DNA of 14,125 nt. Origin: JALHTG01 sp964653695. GTDB lineage: Archaea > Thermoproteota > Bathyarchaeia > 40CM-2-53-6 > JALHTG01. Location of the stretch: the NCBI GenBank assembly GCA_964653695.1, contig CAZZFQ010000035.1, positions 1 through 14,125 on the forward strand. Direction: 5' to 3'. Below, one piece after another: positions 1 to 6,988 of this stretch. The number at the start of each line of letters is the position of its first letter. The first letter of the stretch is position 1. The notes under the pieces were generated by a model that was not told the DNA's origin, did not search any database, and saw only the letters and a list, made by a program, of their open reading frames with translations. The position numbers were made by a program, and so were the translations under genes.

Positions 1-8
1 CCTTGTTT

Positions 9-27
9 TCACAAGCTCTTCTTGTGA
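9..27. repeat. Short inverted repeat at window start
   Basis: TCACAAG and CTTGTGA form a perfect 7-bp stem with a 5-nt loop (CTCTT). It lies about 85 nt upstream of the AlaX start. It could end an upstream gene outside the window or be an operator. No T-run follows it, so I do not call it a terminator. Confidence 0.3.
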
Positions 28-61
28 CTGAAGCTGGATCTTCGTTAGGGGTATCAAACCA

Positions 62-75
62 AGGCTTTAAGAGTC
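62..75 (+). promoter_or_regulatory. Possible TATA element for the AlaX gene
   Basis: The A/T-centred stretch GGCTTTAAGAG lies about 40 nt before the ATG at 112. An archaeal TATA box here would place transcription start near 95 and give a leader under 20 nt. The match is weak and no clear ribosome binding site follows. Confidence 0.3.
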
Positions 76-111
76 ATATCTCAAAAAACGAACTTGACGA
101 CGTGAGCGCGA

Positions 112-867
112 ATGAATCTTGAGAACCTCGTACGGGACATTGCTGCCACAGAGCTGCTCTATCTGAGCGATCCTTATCTCAAAGAAGCTATTTGCAGGAT
201 CCAGAAGGTTGAGCCAGACGATCGGAAAAGTGCATATCTGATCCTAGACAAATCCATCTTTCACCCTAAGTCTGGAGGACAACCTTCAGACAAAGGAAAA
301 GTCCTGGCCAACACTGTGGTTTTTAACGTCAGAAAAGTCATGCTTGCGAGCGGCGTAGCCGTGCACTGGGGAAGGTATGTCCAAGGCACCCCGGCGATCG
401 GACCTGCTCAAATGCAGATAGATTGGAATCTCAGATATCGATGCATGAGAAAGCATACTGCTGCCCACCTCTTCGATCACTGCCTAGCGACTGTCCTCGG
501 AAGGCGCGTTGAGACAACCGATTCCTGGGTTGGAGATGAGAGCTACATAGGCTATCGTGGCGAGGTCCCAGCTCCGGGGCAGCTTCAGATGGCAGAAAAG
601 ATGGAAAATCAACTAGTAGAAAAAGGAGGAGTAGTAACGTGCCAACTGATGACAAGACAAGAGGCTCTGCTTTCGTCTCCCGAAGCCCCAAACCTAGCCC
701 GCTTGCCCATTGACGCTCGCCTAAGAGTTGTAACAATCGAAGGATGCCAAGGAATACCATGTGGCGGTACCCATGTGAGAGACATACGTGAGATCCAACA
801 ATTCAACCTGAAAACGCCCGAGGGTCTTCCCGAAGGGTTCAGAGTCCACTTCGACATCACTCCATAG
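112..867 (+). CDS. alaX: Alanyl-tRNA editing protein, AlaX-M type
   Basis: This is a free-standing relative of the alanyl-tRNA synthetase editing domain, which in this family hydrolyses mischarged Ser- or Gly-tRNA(Ala) in the cytoplasm. The N-terminal part carries the glycine-rich motif HPKSGGQPSD (residues 51-60), equivalent to the GGQ loop of AlaRS and AlaX-M. The catalytic zinc site is visible as HTAAH (H115, H119) and CGGTH (C217, H221), the usual HxxxH and CxxxH pair. At 251 residues with the GGQ-bearing N-domain but no long C-terminal extension, it fits AlaX-M rather than AlaX-S or AlaX-L. The ATG at 112 is used; a GTG lies about 10 nt upstream but the ATG is preferred. It stands alone, with a 211-bp gap to the next gene. 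Family assignment is firm; whether serine or glycine is the main target cannot be read from sequence alone. Confidence 0.93.
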   Translation: MNLENLVRDIAATELLYLSDPYLKEAICRIQKVEPDDRKSAYLILDKSIFHPKSGGQPSDKGKVLANTVVFNVRKVMLASGVAVHWGRYVQGTPAIGPAQMQIDWNLRYRCMRKHTAAHLFDHCLATVLGRRVETTDSWVGDESYIGYRGEVPAPGQLQMAEKMENQLVEKGGVVTCQLMTRQEALLSSPEAPNLARLPIDARLRVVTIEGCQGIPCGGTHVRDIREIQQFNLKTPEGLPEGFRVHFDITP

Positions 868-1028
868 GTTCGCCCTCGTACGACGCCATGTCTGAATACG
901 ACATTAGTCCTGGTCCACCACCTACGGTCTGCCATCTCTTCCGCCGAGTTTTGCCTTCTCCTTCCTCAGAACTTCCCGAATGTGCTTCTGACTCTCAGAT
1001 CGGGTTTTGCGTGTCCGATTACAATAAC

Positions 1029-1037
1029 CTTTATTAA
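1029..1037 (+). promoter_or_regulatory. TATA box for the small AbrB-like gene
   Basis: CTTTATTAA, preceded by ATAAC as a possible BRE, is a good archaeal TATA element. It predicts transcription start near 1057-1060 and a leader of about 20 nt. GAAAGGT at 1065-1071 is a plausible ribosome binding site 7 nt before the TTG start at 1079. Confidence 0.55.
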
Positions 1038-1078
1038 CGCAAAATCGTAGGAAATTTCGTACGCGAAAGGTAGTCAGT

Positions 1079-1315
1079 TTGGTAAAGCAAATAGTTACGA
1101 AAATCGCCGTCGCAGCAAAAGCCGGAAAGCGGAAGGGAACGATTTATCGATCTCCAAGGATCTACTTACCGACGAAATTGACGGACGACTCCGCCTTTCC
1201 GTTTTCTGGAGGCGAGCCTGTTAGGGTGCGGATAGTTGGAGATCGGTTGGTGATTGGGCGGGTGAGGTTGCGGGCGAGTGCTCGCAGAGCCAAGAGGCGC
1301 AAGGCCGGGCGGTAA
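1079..1315 (+). CDS. Small basic protein, AbrB/SpoVT-like fold (putative)
   Basis: The protein has 78 residues. The core RSPRIYLPTKLTDDSAFPF (about residues 24-42), followed by GEPVRVRIVGDRLVIGR (45-61), has the strand pattern of swapped-hairpin AbrB/SpoVT proteins: a short basic strand, a LPxxL turn, then 'GxxVxVxIxGDxLVI'. Such proteins usually bind DNA as transcription regulators or antitoxins; here that role is inferred. A strongly basic tail (residues 62-78, mostly R, K and A) would suit nucleic-acid binding. The start is TTG; no ATG or GTG occurs in frame upstream after the promoter, and a TATA box and GAAAGGT ribosome binding site sit at the right distances. No toxin-like partner lies beside it. 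Similar short 'LTDDSAFPF' proteins are, from memory, recurrent in TACK archaea. Confidence 0.7.
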   Translation: MVKQIVTKIAVAAKAGKRKGTIYRSPRIYLPTKLTDDSAFPFSGGEPVRVRIVGDRLVIGRVRLRASARRAKRRKAGR

Positions 1316-1400
1316 TCTGTGGATTTGTGAGGTCGACTTCGTTCTGGTGGCGCGAGGCCCCGGCACGACTTCAATGCGAATGGGGAGCGTGATGCAGAAC

Positions 1401-1444
1401 CTTAAAGCTCTTATAGCAAGTTGGTTGGCCTAAGTATTGGGTGA
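1401..1444 (+). promoter_or_regulatory. Promoter and ribosome binding site of the transport operon
   Basis: CTTAAAG (1401-1407) and CTTATAGC (1410-1417) are overlapping candidates for a TATA box; the second predicts transcription start near 1437-1440. GGGTGA (1439-1444) is a strong ribosome binding site 6 nt before the GTG start at 1451. The leader would be very short if the second element is used, so the first may be the real one. Confidence 0.5.
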
Positions 1445-1450
1445 AGAATC

Positions 1451-2512
1451 GTGAAAAGGGCGGTATTCTTCCTTTTGGCGACATTGCTGACATTGTCAAC
1501 CATCACGGCTGTTCCTGTGAACGCGCAAAAGAAGGTCGTAGCTATTGACGGAACCTTCAGAACACTCCCAGACGGAAAGAAGATGTACAGAGTGAAAGAC
1601 ATGTATACAACGGGTTTCGACGTCCTTCTTACTGATCTGAAAAGCAACTTGACCGTTTGGGGATACGAGGCCAGGGAAATAAACGGACTGACGAGTGACA
1701 CCCTAAAGGGTGTTGACGCACTCATTCTGGGTAAGCTCTACGATCCATCGATGAACTTCACGCAGTCAGAGATCTCTGCGGTGGTGGCATGGTTTAAGTC
1801 TGGCGGCAAGTTCCTGTACATTGGTTCGGACAGTGACTTCGTGGAAGCTTACTACGAAGCCAAGGTAGGTAACTTCAAGCAAGACCAACCTAACAAGGTC
1901 CTTGAAGCGATCGGATCTTCCCTCAGAATCGAGTTCGCTTCTGTGGAAGATGCGGTAGGATTTGGTGCGGCGGGATCTCCTTACAGGGTCTTTGCGAATA
2001 CTACCTCTGGCGGAGTCAACAGAGACTCTTGGGCAGGGACAATTACAAAAGACACTTCGCGTGTTGAGTTCCACGGGCCTACTGTGCTTGTGGGATTCAA
2101 AGCTGGGAAATACGTACCCATTGATCAGGTGTTGGATGAGAACACGATGTGGCTATACCGCACAACAGATAAAGGTGCAATTGTCCACAACACTCCAACT
2201 CCCACAAAGGTTGTGACTCCTGGGCAGAGAGGCGTCTTCATTCTTGCAGCAGCTCAAAGAGTAAGAGTCGACGGAGCCTACAGCAAAGTCATAGCCGCAG
2301 GCGAATCGGTCATAGGCGACAGAAGTACGATGACCACTATAGAGAGAGGTGTCACGCTTCAAGGGCCTAAGTACGTCCAGAACGCACTTGCCTGGGGCCT
2401 CACAGTTGAACAGGTTCCAGTGGACTTCACTGTGTACTTGATGATCGCGGTGGTCGTTATCGTGGCCGTTGCCGGCGTACTCGTTATTCTCCGCAAGAGA
2501 AAGAAGAAATAG
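1451..2512 (+). CDS. Membrane-anchored surface protein with GATase/IFT52-like domain
   Basis: I do not recognise an exact family. The 353-residue product starts with a signal peptide (about 1-25, cleavage likely after VNA), so the body is extracellular. Residues 28-130 alternate strands and helices: an 'IDGTFR' strand, a 'GFDVLLTDLKSNL' helix, 'GVDALILGKLYDP', and 'AVVAWFKSGGKFLYIGSDSDF'. This resembles the class-I glutamine-amidotransferase-like fold of GldG/IFT52/DUF4350-type proteins, with no obvious catalytic Cys. The end is one membrane helix (about 327-347) with a basic cytoplasmic tail RKRKKK. Start: GTG at 1451, supported by GGGTGA 6 nt upstream. It lies 63 nt ahead of the solute-binding protein on the same strand and probably leads that operon, so it may help capture substrate or hold the binding protein at the surface; that role is inference. 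Confidence 0.75.
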   Translation: MKRAVFFLLATLLTLSTITAVPVNAQKKVVAIDGTFRTLPDGKKMYRVKDMYTTGFDVLLTDLKSNLTVWGYEAREINGLTSDTLKGVDALILGKLYDPSMNFTQSEISAVVAWFKSGGKFLYIGSDSDFVEAYYEAKVGNFKQDQPNKVLEAIGSSLRIEFASVEDAVGFGAAGSPYRVFANTTSGGVNRDSWAGTITKDTSRVEFHGPTVLVGFKAGKYVPIDQVLDENTMWLYRTTDKGAIVHNTPTPTKVVTPGQRGVFILAAAQRVRVDGAYSKVIAAGESVIGDRSTMTTIERGVTLQGPKYVQNALAWGLTVEQVPVDFTVYLMIAVVVIVAVAGVLVILRKRKKK

Positions 2513-2532
2513 CGACGGTCTCCCTCCCCCTC

Positions 2533-2566
2533 TTTTTTTGGAAGATACGATCCTCGAAAAAGGTGA
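2533..2566 (+). promoter_or_regulatory. T-run and ribosome binding site between operon genes
   Basis: A pyrimidine-rich stretch ending in seven Ts (2533-2539) follows the surface-protein stop; oligo-T of this kind can terminate archaeal transcription, fully or partly. AGGTGA at 2561-2566 is a good ribosome binding site 9 nt before the ATG at 2576. The T-run could lower expression of downstream genes relative to the first gene; this is inference. Confidence 0.4.
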
Positions 2567-2575
2567 ATCGGATAA

Positions 2576-4015
2576 ATGAAGACCCGATCTGGAGTGACAA
2601 GATCTGCGGCGATTTTGATCGTAGTCATTGTCATTACAATTGGGATTGCTTCTGCGTACTTTTTCCAGGCTCCGCAAAGGCCCCCCAGTATCACCACTAC
2701 CCCACTTACAGTAAAGAAGATTCTAAGGGTGATCACACGACATGATTCAACGATAACCGGTCTTGCCTACGATAAGTTCTTGGCATCAGATATTGCCAGG
2801 AAGTACGGCATAACCGAAGCTCTTTTCGTCAACGTGGCCGCTCCTTTGTGGAGAGACACAATAAAAAGCTATCAACAGCGCGGTGAACCTTTCGACGTTG
2901 CTTGGGGCGGTGGGCCAACGCTTTTTGATGAACTAGTGCCTTCCGGCTTTGCTGCGCCTCTCACAAGACCGGACACCTTAACAGTAGTCGGTCAAATCAG
3001 AGATGAGATAGGTGGAGCACCACTTAAGAGATTCGGATCTGGCGGGAAGATACTCTGGGTTGCTGCGGCGATCTCGTCCTTTGGTTTCATAATCAACTAT
3101 GACATGGCCGAAAAGTATAACCTTCCTGAACCGAAGGCGTGGGAAGATCTAGCTGGCGTTGAACTGGCGAAGATTCTGCCTCGACCAACAGTCTGCTATG
3201 CAAGCCCCAAGCTCTCTACGTCTCACACAAGGATCTACGAGATCATTCTGCAAAAGTTTGGATGGGATCGTGGATGGAGTATTCTTGCAAGAATGGCGGC
3301 AAATGGTAGGAGCTACCCAGGATCCGTTGAGGCTTTGACAGCAGTTCAGAGTGGTGAAGTAGCATTCGGCATCGCTATAGACTTCTACGGGTATCAATCT
3401 GAGATACAATTCCCAAGAACCAAGTATGTTCTTCCATTCAATCAGTCAATAGTGAATGGAGACCCAATAGCGTTGCTGGCTACAACGAAGGATCCTGATA
3501 TGGCCCAGGCCTTTATCGAGTGGGTTCTTTCCGTTGAAGGCCAGAAAATCTGGCTTCACCGTGACATCAACCGACTTCCAATCAGAGAAGACCTGTTCAA
3601 GACAACCGAAGGACAGGCAAGGAAAGATCTCTACCGAAACTTCAATGTAACACTCAACAACATCGGAATACCATTTGATGATGATCTAGCTCTCAAATAT
3701 GAGTTCGCGCTCAGAGAGTATTTTGAAGCGGCCTTCGTGGACTCGCATTATGACCTCGTCTCAGCTTGGCAGAAGCTCGCGGACGCCTACACGCGAGGCA
3801 AGGTACCCAAAGCAAGGTTTGAAGAGCTTGCCTTCGAATTAGGCAAACCCTTATCTTGGAAGGAAGGCGGAACGACCCTTACATTCACGCAGAACTACGC
3901 CATCTCTATCAACGAGAAAATAAAGGAACCAGCCACCGCTTCCGAATTCGCGAAGATCTGGAGAGCGTCGGCTACGGATAGATATCGCTACATAATGGGG
4001 CTAATACCTTCCTAG
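2576..4015 (+). CDS. ABC transporter extracellular solute-binding protein, family 1
   Basis: This is the receptor of an ABC importer. It starts with a short basic stretch and a hydrophobic helix (about residues 11-30) without a lipobox cysteine, so it is either secreted or N-terminally anchored facing outward, followed by a Pro/Thr-rich linker (31-45). The motif 'FDVAWGGGPTLFDEL' (106-120) and the following 'GFAAPL' are typical of type-II periplasmic-binding folds that bind iron, polyamines, thiamine or phosphonates. 'IAIDFYGYQ' and 'GDPIALLATTKDPDMAQAFIEWVLS' match the later part of that fold. At 479 residues it is longer than the usual 330-380 because of an additional C-terminal segment (roughly 370-479). 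The ATG at 2576 is supported by AGGTGA upstream. The permease starts 14 nt after its stop. The substrate cannot be named; nearby phosphoesterases make a phosphate-bearing or phosphoester-derived solute worth considering. Confidence 0.9.
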   Translation: MKTRSGVTRSAAILIVVIVITIGIASAYFFQAPQRPPSITTTPLTVKKILRVITRHDSTITGLAYDKFLASDIARKYGITEALFVNVAAPLWRDTIKSYQQRGEPFDVAWGGGPTLFDELVPSGFAAPLTRPDTLTVVGQIRDEIGGAPLKRFGSGGKILWVAAAISSFGFIINYDMAEKYNLPEPKAWEDLAGVELAKILPRPTVCYASPKLSTSHTRIYEIILQKFGWDRGWSILARMAANGRSYPGSVEALTAVQSGEVAFGIAIDFYGYQSEIQFPRTKYVLPFNQSIVNGDPIALLATTKDPDMAQAFIEWVLSVEGQKIWLHRDINRLPIREDLFKTTEGQARKDLYRNFNVTLNNIGIPFDDDLALKYEFALREYFEAAFVDSHYDLVSAWQKLADAYTRGKVPKARFEELAFELGKPLSWKEGGTTLTFTQNYAISINEKIKEPATASEFAKIWRASATDRYRYIMGLIPS

Positions 4016-4029
4016 ACCGCGACAGCCAA

Positions 4030-5916
4030 ATGGAACCAGGGAAATCCGATCGCGAGGAAGAGCGCGCGAATCCCGGCTTTCTTTCCCTTGCTCATCTTCG
4101 AACGAGCATTCGTGACATTGCTTGGCAGATGGATACACTTTCTTGGACGCAACTCTCCATCGTGCTGGCAGTATTTCTCGTGTTCCTGATTGCTCCGCTT
4201 TTGGCAATCACCTTTCGCGCTATACAGGCCGGCGTGAGGTGGTTCCAATTCATATTCACTGATCCATTTTACTTCGGACTGCGGCTGTCGCTAAGTGCCA
4301 GCTTTCCTTTTGTCTCATTTGAAGGAATCAGAGGAACCATCGCAACATTCGTGGGAGATGACCTTATTCTCGTGAGAGGATACGACTTTGGCGTTATTCC
4401 CAATTCTATTGCTGTAGCCCTCTCAACGACGATTCTTTCATCTGTTATAGGCTTCTCTTTGGCGTTCATCTTTGCCCGATACAAATTTCCACTTTCGGAA
4501 TACTTGAGAATCGCCTTGATGGCGCCATTACTCTCGACACCGTTTGTCGGAGCGATAGGTCTCAAGAAGATGATTATGGCTGACGGTGTCCTTAACTCTC
4601 TCATGTATGGCCAGCTGCACTTGCTTCCATTTCGAGTTGAATTGACAGATTTTGCAGCGGTGATTTTCGTTCAAACCTTGCTCTTCTATCCAATAGTTTT
4701 CTTGAATGCGTACACAGCCATTGTGAACATAGATCCCACAATGGAGGAACAGGCCGAGAACCTAGGGGCCTCTGGGTTCAAGCTCTTTAGAAAGGTGACT
4801 TTTCCTCTAGCAACCACGGGACTGGAAGCAGGTGCTCTACTCGTGTTCATTTTGAGTCTCGAAGACTTGGGGACCCCGATCGTCTTCGTAGGAACTCTTG
4901 CACAGAAGGTCTTAACATTCCAGATATTTCAAAGGATGTTCACACCCGCAGGCTATATCTCAGAGGAGGCTACTGCACTCTCGCTTCTGCTTCTTGGGCT
5001 GTCTGTCGTGACGTTTGTGGTGATTAGAAAGTATGTGAGCCTCAGGCGATACGCGATGTTGACCAAGGGGGGGAGATGGCGGCCGAGGACACGAATACTC
5101 TCGCCGGTGACGACTGTGCTCGTGTATGCTTTCTGCACGTTGGTATTGTTCGTGGCCTTACTTCCACATATCGGAGTCGCATTGCTCGCCTTCGCAGGGC
5201 AATGGGGAAGAGGTACTCTTCCTGACTACTTTACTTTCGGGAATTTTGTGAACATCTTTAGTGACCGGTACACGTTCCAGTCGATGATGAATAGTGTTTT
5301 CTATTCTGCAGTGGCCACGTCGGTGATAGTTCTGCTCGGTGTCAGCGCAGCGTACTTGGTTTCGAGAAAGAAGATACCGGGCATGTCGATGCTTGATACC
5401 TTGGTAACGATGCCAATCGCGATTCCTGGAATCGTAGTAGCGACGGGGCTCTTCCTGATATTCCTCCCGACGCCACTTTCACCGATTGCCACAGCAGCTC
5501 CGCTCCTTATAATGTCATACACGATCAGGAAGTTTCCTTTTACAGTAAGATCCGTTTTCTCAGGTCTTGAGCAGACCGACAAGGCCTTGGAAGAGGCGGC
5601 AGTGAGCGTCGGTGCAAGCAGGACCGGAACCTTTCTGCGAATCACAATCCCACTGGTCCTCATGAACGTTCTTGCCGGATCTATGTTATCCTTTATCTAC
5701 TCAATGTCCGAGGTGAGTACAAGCATCGTCATTGGAGCCGCAAACCCCCCAACAGCACCTATGACCTTCAAGATGTACGAGAAGTACTATGCCCTTGGAG
5801 GAGGTATGTTTCCAGCTGCGGCTATGGGAGTTGTTTTGATGATCGTTCAATTGATCATGATAGTGGGCGCCAACCTAATCTTGCGAAAGAGGGCTACCGC
5901 CCTCATCGGCATATGA
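4030..5916 (+). CDS. ABC transporter permease, fused two-domain (FbpB-like)
   Basis: At 628 residues this is about twice a single permease and carries two copies of the binding-protein-dependent permease domain, so one chain forms the whole channel. Each half ends with an EAA loop that docks on the ATPase: MEEQAENLGASGFKLFRKV (238-256) and ALEEAAVSVGASRTGTF (519-535). About a dozen hydrophobic helices are visible, the first at roughly 43-62, with half one about 124-335 and half two about 415-620. Fused permeases of this shape occur in Fe3+-type (FbpB/SfuB) and related importers. A hydrophilic N-terminal region of about 40 residues precedes the first helix; the exact start is uncertain because no strong ribosome binding site precedes the ATG at 4030. 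The 14-nt and 16-nt gaps to its neighbours indicate one transcript with the binding protein and ATPase. Confidence 0.92.
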   Translation: MEPGKSDREEERANPGFLSLAHLRTSIRDIAWQMDTLSWTQLSIVLAVFLVFLIAPLLAITFRAIQAGVRWFQFIFTDPFYFGLRLSLSASFPFVSFEGIRGTIATFVGDDLILVRGYDFGVIPNSIAVALSTTILSSVIGFSLAFIFARYKFPLSEYLRIALMAPLLSTPFVGAIGLKKMIMADGVLNSLMYGQLHLLPFRVELTDFAAVIFVQTLLFYPIVFLNAYTAIVNIDPTMEEQAENLGASGFKLFRKVTFPLATTGLEAGALLVFILSLEDLGTPIVFVGTLAQKVLTFQIFQRMFTPAGYISEEATALSLLLLGLSVVTFVVIRKYVSLRRYAMLTKGGRWRPRTRILSPVTTVLVYAFCTLVLFVALLPHIGVALLAFAGQWGRGTLPDYFTFGNFVNIFSDRYTFQSMMNSVFYSAVATSVIVLLGVSAAYLVSRKKIPGMSMLDTLVTMPIAIPGIVVATGLFLIFLPTPLSPIATAAPLLIMSYTIRKFPFTVRSVFSGLEQTDKALEEAAVSVGASRTGTFLRITIPLVLMNVLAGSMLSFIYSMSEVSTSIVIGAANPPTAPMTFKMYEKYYALGGGMFPAAAMGVVLMIVQLIMIVGANLILRKRATALIGI

Positions 5917-5932
5917 GAGTTGTAAAAGCAAG

Positions 5933-6988
5933 ATGCTTATCGAAACCTATGAGCTTGAGAAACGTTTCGGGAAAGTCGTTGCAATAGACCACGCTTCAGT
6001 GAGGATTGAGCATGGCGAACTGTACACGCTTCTCGGACCGAGCGGCTGCGGAAAGACAACATTTCTGCGTGCAATTGCCGGTTTTGATCTTCCTGACTCA
6101 GGGATAATCAGGTTTGACGGCGTCGATGTGACAACTGTTCCGGCTCATAAGAGAAACGCCGGCATGGTATTCCAGAATTATGCGCTTTGGCCACACATGT
6201 CGGTGTCCGAGAACATTGCGTTTGGGCTAAGAATTAGAAGGGTGCCCCAACAGGAAATCAGAAGGAAAGTGGAAGAAGTCCTACGCATGGTTCACCTAGA
6301 AGGGTTAGAAAGCAGAACTCCTCATCAGCTAAGCGGAGGACAACAGCAGAGGATTGCCGTGGCCAGGGCGCTGGTGATCAGCCCAAGAGTCCTTCTCTTC
6401 GATGAGCCACTGAGCAACCTAGATGCAAAGCTCAGGCTTGAGATGAGGGCTGAAATAAAGAGGATACAAAGAGATCTAGGAATCACAACTGTGTACGTGA
6501 CCCATGATCAGGAGGAGGCAATGAGTATCTCCGATCGAATCGCAATTATGAATACTGGAAAGATCATGCAGATTGGGTCCCCGATGGATATCTACTTCCG
6601 ACCGCAGAATGCCTTCGTTGCTGACTTCATCGGTCAAGGAACATTCCTGAAAGGAAAAGTGGCAACCACGGATAGGACCATCAAGATAGAACTTGACACC
6701 GGAGGATTTGTCGAAGCTGTTCCATCCGACCTCTTAAATCCACCGAAGGGAGGCGACCAGGTGCTAGTCGCAATCAGACCCGAAAACTTCCATACAGGCG
6801 AACATGGCGATAACAGATTTGACTGCGAGGTCTACCACGTCTCATTCCTAGGCAAGAACCAACGCGTCATGGCCAAAATGAGAGATACCACTCTGATCAT
6901 TGAAGCTCCTCCGGAGGCCGAATTCCAGGTAGGAGAGAAAATGACGGTCTGGTCTGAGGCAGAGAAGACTTTGGCAATCCGCATCTAG
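5933..6988 (+). CDS. ABC transporter ATP-binding protein with TOBE domain
   Basis: This is the cytoplasmic ATPase that powers the importer. All catalytic motifs are intact: Walker A GPSGCGKTT (35-43), Q-loop Q81, signature LSGGQ (133-137), Walker B LLFDEP (154-159), D-loop SNLD (161-164) and switch histidine H191. Residues after about 240 form the C-terminal TOBE/MOI-type region typical of the PotA/FbpC/MalK group; the phrase 'VAIRPENF' is characteristic of it. The 351-residue length is normal for the group. It starts 16 nt after the permease stop. Its TAG stop (6986-6988) overlaps the TAG of the opposite-strand phosphoesterase gene in a shared CTAG. Transported solute unknown; the ATPase is closest in style to the Fe3+/spermidine/putrescine/2-aminoethylphosphonate importers. 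Confidence 0.95.
   Translation: MLIETYELEKRFGKVVAIDHASVRIEHGELYTLLGPSGCGKTTFLRAIAGFDLPDSGIIRFDGVDVTTVPAHKRNAGMVFQNYALWPHMSVSENIAFGLRIRRVPQQEIRRKVEEVLRMVHLEGLESRTPHQLSGGQQQRIAVARALVISPRVLLFDEPLSNLDAKLRLEMRAEIKRIQRDLGITTVYVTHDQEEAMSISDRIAIMNTGKIMQIGSPMDIYFRPQNAFVADFIGQGTFLKGKVATTDRTIKIELDTGGFVEAVPSDLLNPPKGGDQVLVAIRPENFHTGEHGDNRFDCEVYHVSFLGKNQRVMAKMRDTTLIIEAPPEAEFQVGEKMTVWSEAEKTLAIRI

Noticed and set aside
911..1080. Minus-strand open frame ending in a charged helix-like sequence (KTRSESQKHIREVLRKEK)
   Set aside because: It looks protein-like, but I found no ATG, GTG or TTG in frame within the open stretch, and it runs across the promoter and start of the plus-strand AbrB-like gene.
2153..2736. 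Minus-strand frames of 125-174 codons opposite the surface protein and binding protein
   Set aside because: They lie antisense to two well-supported genes, cross their junction and show no recognisable domain.
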